Origin: Bacteroidales bacterium
Lineage (GTDB): Bacteria; Bacteroidota; Bacteroidia; Bacteroidales; P3
Reading direction: 5' to 3'
Assembly (NCBI GenBank): GCA_031271725.1
Contig: JAISVE010000150.1
Span: 1-25,425 of the forward strand
Length of the DNA stretch: 25,425 nt
A program made the position numbers and the translations under genes. The first letter of the stretch is position 1. Every line of letters starts with the position of its first letter. Of this stretch, positions 24,701 to 25,425 are shown one piece after another. Below the pieces are notes generated by a model that was not told the origin of the DNA, made no database searches, and saw nothing but the letters and a program-made list of their open reading frames with translations.

Positions 24701-25425
24701 CCCGAAGGCGTTGGCGACAGCATTTATATTTATTATAACGGAGCGATTACCGAGCCGACTCAGGTGGGGAATTATGTTGTTTCGGTAAGCATAAATGAAG
24801 GCATGAGGTATCAGGCGGTAGAAAATCTTTTAATAGGCAGGATGTATATTGTCAGAGGCAGTATGCTTGCACGTATGTTTGAACATAGTGCCGATACTGC
24901 TGTTTACAACGGGCTTCCGCATTCTGCAAGCGTGAGCGTTAGGAATGATGTGCTTGGTGCGGGTAGCATTACGGCAATTAAGTATAACGGCTCGGCTGAT
25001 GTGCCGGTCAATGCGGGCGTATATGCAGTGTCGATAGATGTTTCGGCAGGCGAAAATTATAATGCAACTGTAGATTTGCCTATAGATACCCTTGTTATTT
25101 TAAGAGCCGAATCCACAATAGAACTTATTACTTACAGCACCGACACTATTGCTACTTATAATGCAGAGCCGCATACAATTGAAGTAAGAGCCTTGAATAG
25201 TGTGGTCGGACTTGGAAATATAACTTTGAGATACAATGGTGCGGAAGAAGCGGTACACGCAGGAGAGTATGTAATTACTGCTGTTATTGAACAGGGAACA
25301 AATTACAATGCGGCGTCATTTATTTTACCCGTAACACTTCGCATAAATAAGTGTGTGCTGCATTCGGGGCATTTCCATTTTCCCAAAATGGTAGCTTGGA
25401 ATGAGAACGGATTGACTGCGGTAGA
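21791..25425 (+). CDS. Giant modular secreted surface protein B, 3' partial
   Basis: ATG at 21791 opens a frame that runs without a stop for 1211 codons to the window edge, so the C-terminus is missing. I read every codon to check this. Signal peptide about 1-21 (TTTVSA|G). Order of parts: Cys-bracketed modules at 26-158, 263-378 and 482-608, the first two followed by FN3-like linkers; an Ig-like domain about 612-715 (RMFTVSGSNFTAPLLVTA); a divergent fourth module 716-844 that opens SSYCNK and closes GKGC; FN3-like about 850-942; then MBG-like repeats about 945-1022, 1023-1105 and 1106-1187, with a fourth beginning at 1188. The order is the same as in giant A, but the N-terminal segment shared with the 630-residue protein is absent. 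A T9SS tail is expected beyond the window but not seen. Function is unknown; paralogue of giant A by tandem duplication. Confidence 0.85.
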   Translation, partial: MNRYFYLLSFLFVFCTTTVSAGESEFCLTKITPPFGNNCSGDDLSAAYFSWHTEADGTVSVTITGLPGNTATSFRNAYGMNATNLKVKGKAGISFTGTFADAGKTKIIYTPSAPLTTGDTLTYNGIVEYKTADVPSGGFALHDLWPTLSFTHTFGDVCVPPEPTALETPADIEIIDDSIITFTADVNAAYNLLTVYRSNSLLPVHIQNVNSGDTIHFSVAGSYTFTLQSITGDLLYLNSVVSAREEWIIAGEPPVVNVGETVFCNTSFGEGNAEALFTWETVNNQLVIKIAPVEIGDKNTKFRDVMNAANFTVNGFAGTWFEAGILNENNTVITYKPLIPLLDGDVVSYNAVVEYATKGNGNLYPTINFNNYIWGSRCPQAEILEAPTGINVNDGVLSFNEVDNAVSYKLNVYRKQSNLLEYEKIITSSPETLELEVPDNYTLTLRSIGNNVEYLSSEESPRYVFTQVNSNYVEPQAGVSTFCNFSFDPASNDHGDNDRIVFSWETINGNIVATISDAVGNSGTTFRLDGLFGKDLYVNGQSNAEWFTTQLIDNNTKVIFTPNIPLRNGDKIVYNGYVEYFTANTGEVGLWPPVNFGNYGVYLYGATCDKATSIIVSERQLFFTPDTGVRMFTVSGSNFTAPLLVTAPYGLTAQRAREFSAAAYRIDTLYPMPDGTLPATPVEIRWQEGSSEGGTVRIEGGGMPFAKEIPVVSSGFSSYCNKVLNFWSAGLGMCPVYLSVNQSASNVLEFILNPYYGTAARWAAGGNSIQADKVIVSNPSVVLTGREQSDNIITLTFSGDLLSGDTVKIGPNPAFVWEAQSEAGVLEPNCFIDAVQTYIAGKGCGLSVSAPAILPQVQDLNYQGQSFEGGNANITVQAGTYPVAKLRIWEKSGLVPFKEYPVNTNNVYQIAGLEPYNIYTFYVQAIDDAGYASLAKTFVVKNLGVLNASEVSFEDSVTFDGLTQKAQLKFPEGVGDSIYIYYNGAITEPTQVGNYVVSVSINEGMRYQAVENLLIGRMYIVRGSMLARMFEHSADTAVYNGLPHSASVSVRNDVLGAGSITAIKYNGSADVPVNAGVYAVSIDVSAGENYNATVDLPIDTLVILRAESTIELITYSTDTIATYNAEPHTIEVRALNSVVGLGNITLRYNGAEEAVHAGEYVITAVIEQGTNYNAASFILPVTLRINKCVLHSGHFHFPKMVAWNENGLTAV
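21866..24322 (+). repeat. four Cys-bracketed modules of giant B
   Basis: Copies at about 21866-22264, 22577-22924, 23234-23614 and the divergent 23936-24322. The first three share FC near the start, a [ST]W strand (FTWETVNNQLVIKI; FSWETINGNIVATI), FR, a [LV]-x-VNG-like strand, a GD..YNG.VEY segment, LWP- or LYP-x-[IVL]NF, and a closing Cys (C158, C378, C608). Each has counterparts in the same order in giant A. Confidence 0.73.
24623..25425 (+). repeat. MBG-like repeats of giant B, array cut by window edge
   Basis: Three units and the start of a fourth, about 80 residues each. Shared marks are TFDG/VYNG/TYNA near the start, YYNG/KYNG/RYNG in the middle, QVGNY/NAGVY/HAGEY, and N-x-G or E-x-G followed by YNA. 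The first unit is the most divergent (GLTQKAQL where the others have pattern YNG-x-PHS). They match the array of giant A in position and type. Confidence 0.7.

Overview
The window is chromosomal DNA from a member of the phylum Bacteroidota, probably order Bacteroidales. Four things point there: a SusC/SusD pair, C-terminal type IX secretion (T9SS) sorting domains, the Bacteroidota-specific DUF4271 membrane protein in its usual neighbourhood (uroporphyrinogen-III synthase, rnpA, yidD), and promoters of the TTTG / 19 nt / TAnnTTTG type. A species cannot be named from the sequence. No tRNA, rRNA, CRISPR array, integrase or transposase was seen. Every gap between genes is shorter than 300 bases.

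Left part (1-5656) is housekeeping. A tightly packed plus-strand run holds an S41 carboxy-terminal protease (its start lies before the window), a GldA-like ABC ATPase, DUF4271, HemD, RnpA and YidD. Several neighbours touch or overlap, which suggests one operon, possibly with an internal promoter inside the DUF4271 gene. trpS lies on the minus strand and converges on yidD across a nested inverted repeat.

Middle part (5749-16013) is a polysaccharide utilization locus, most likely for a beta-1,3-glucan of laminarin type. It has a SusC-like TonB-dependent transporter, a SusD-like lipoprotein, a GH16 endoglucanase and a two-enzyme-class partner, a GH128 lipoprotein with a C-terminal CBM6-like domain. 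Between the enzymes are a multidomain putative glycan-binding protein with a T9SS tail and a lipoprotein carrying two cysteine-rich 22-residue repeats. The proteins would be delivered by two routes: lipid anchoring (SusD, the Cys-rich protein, GH128) and T9SS (GH16 and the 630-residue protein). No regulator of the locus is visible.

Right part (16119-25425) holds two very large tandem paralogues. Giant A (1840 residues) is complete. Giant B starts at 21791 and is still open at the window edge after 1211 codons. Both carry three copies of a Cys-bracketed beta-rich module that I do not recognise, an Ig-like segment, a divergent fourth module, an FN3-like domain and an array of MBG-like repeats; giant A ends in a T9SS sorting domain. 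The N-terminal part of giant A resembles the middle of the 630-residue protein of the glucan locus, which ties the giants to that locus. They are the most novel content here: probably secreted surface proteins that bind glycan or act as adhesins.
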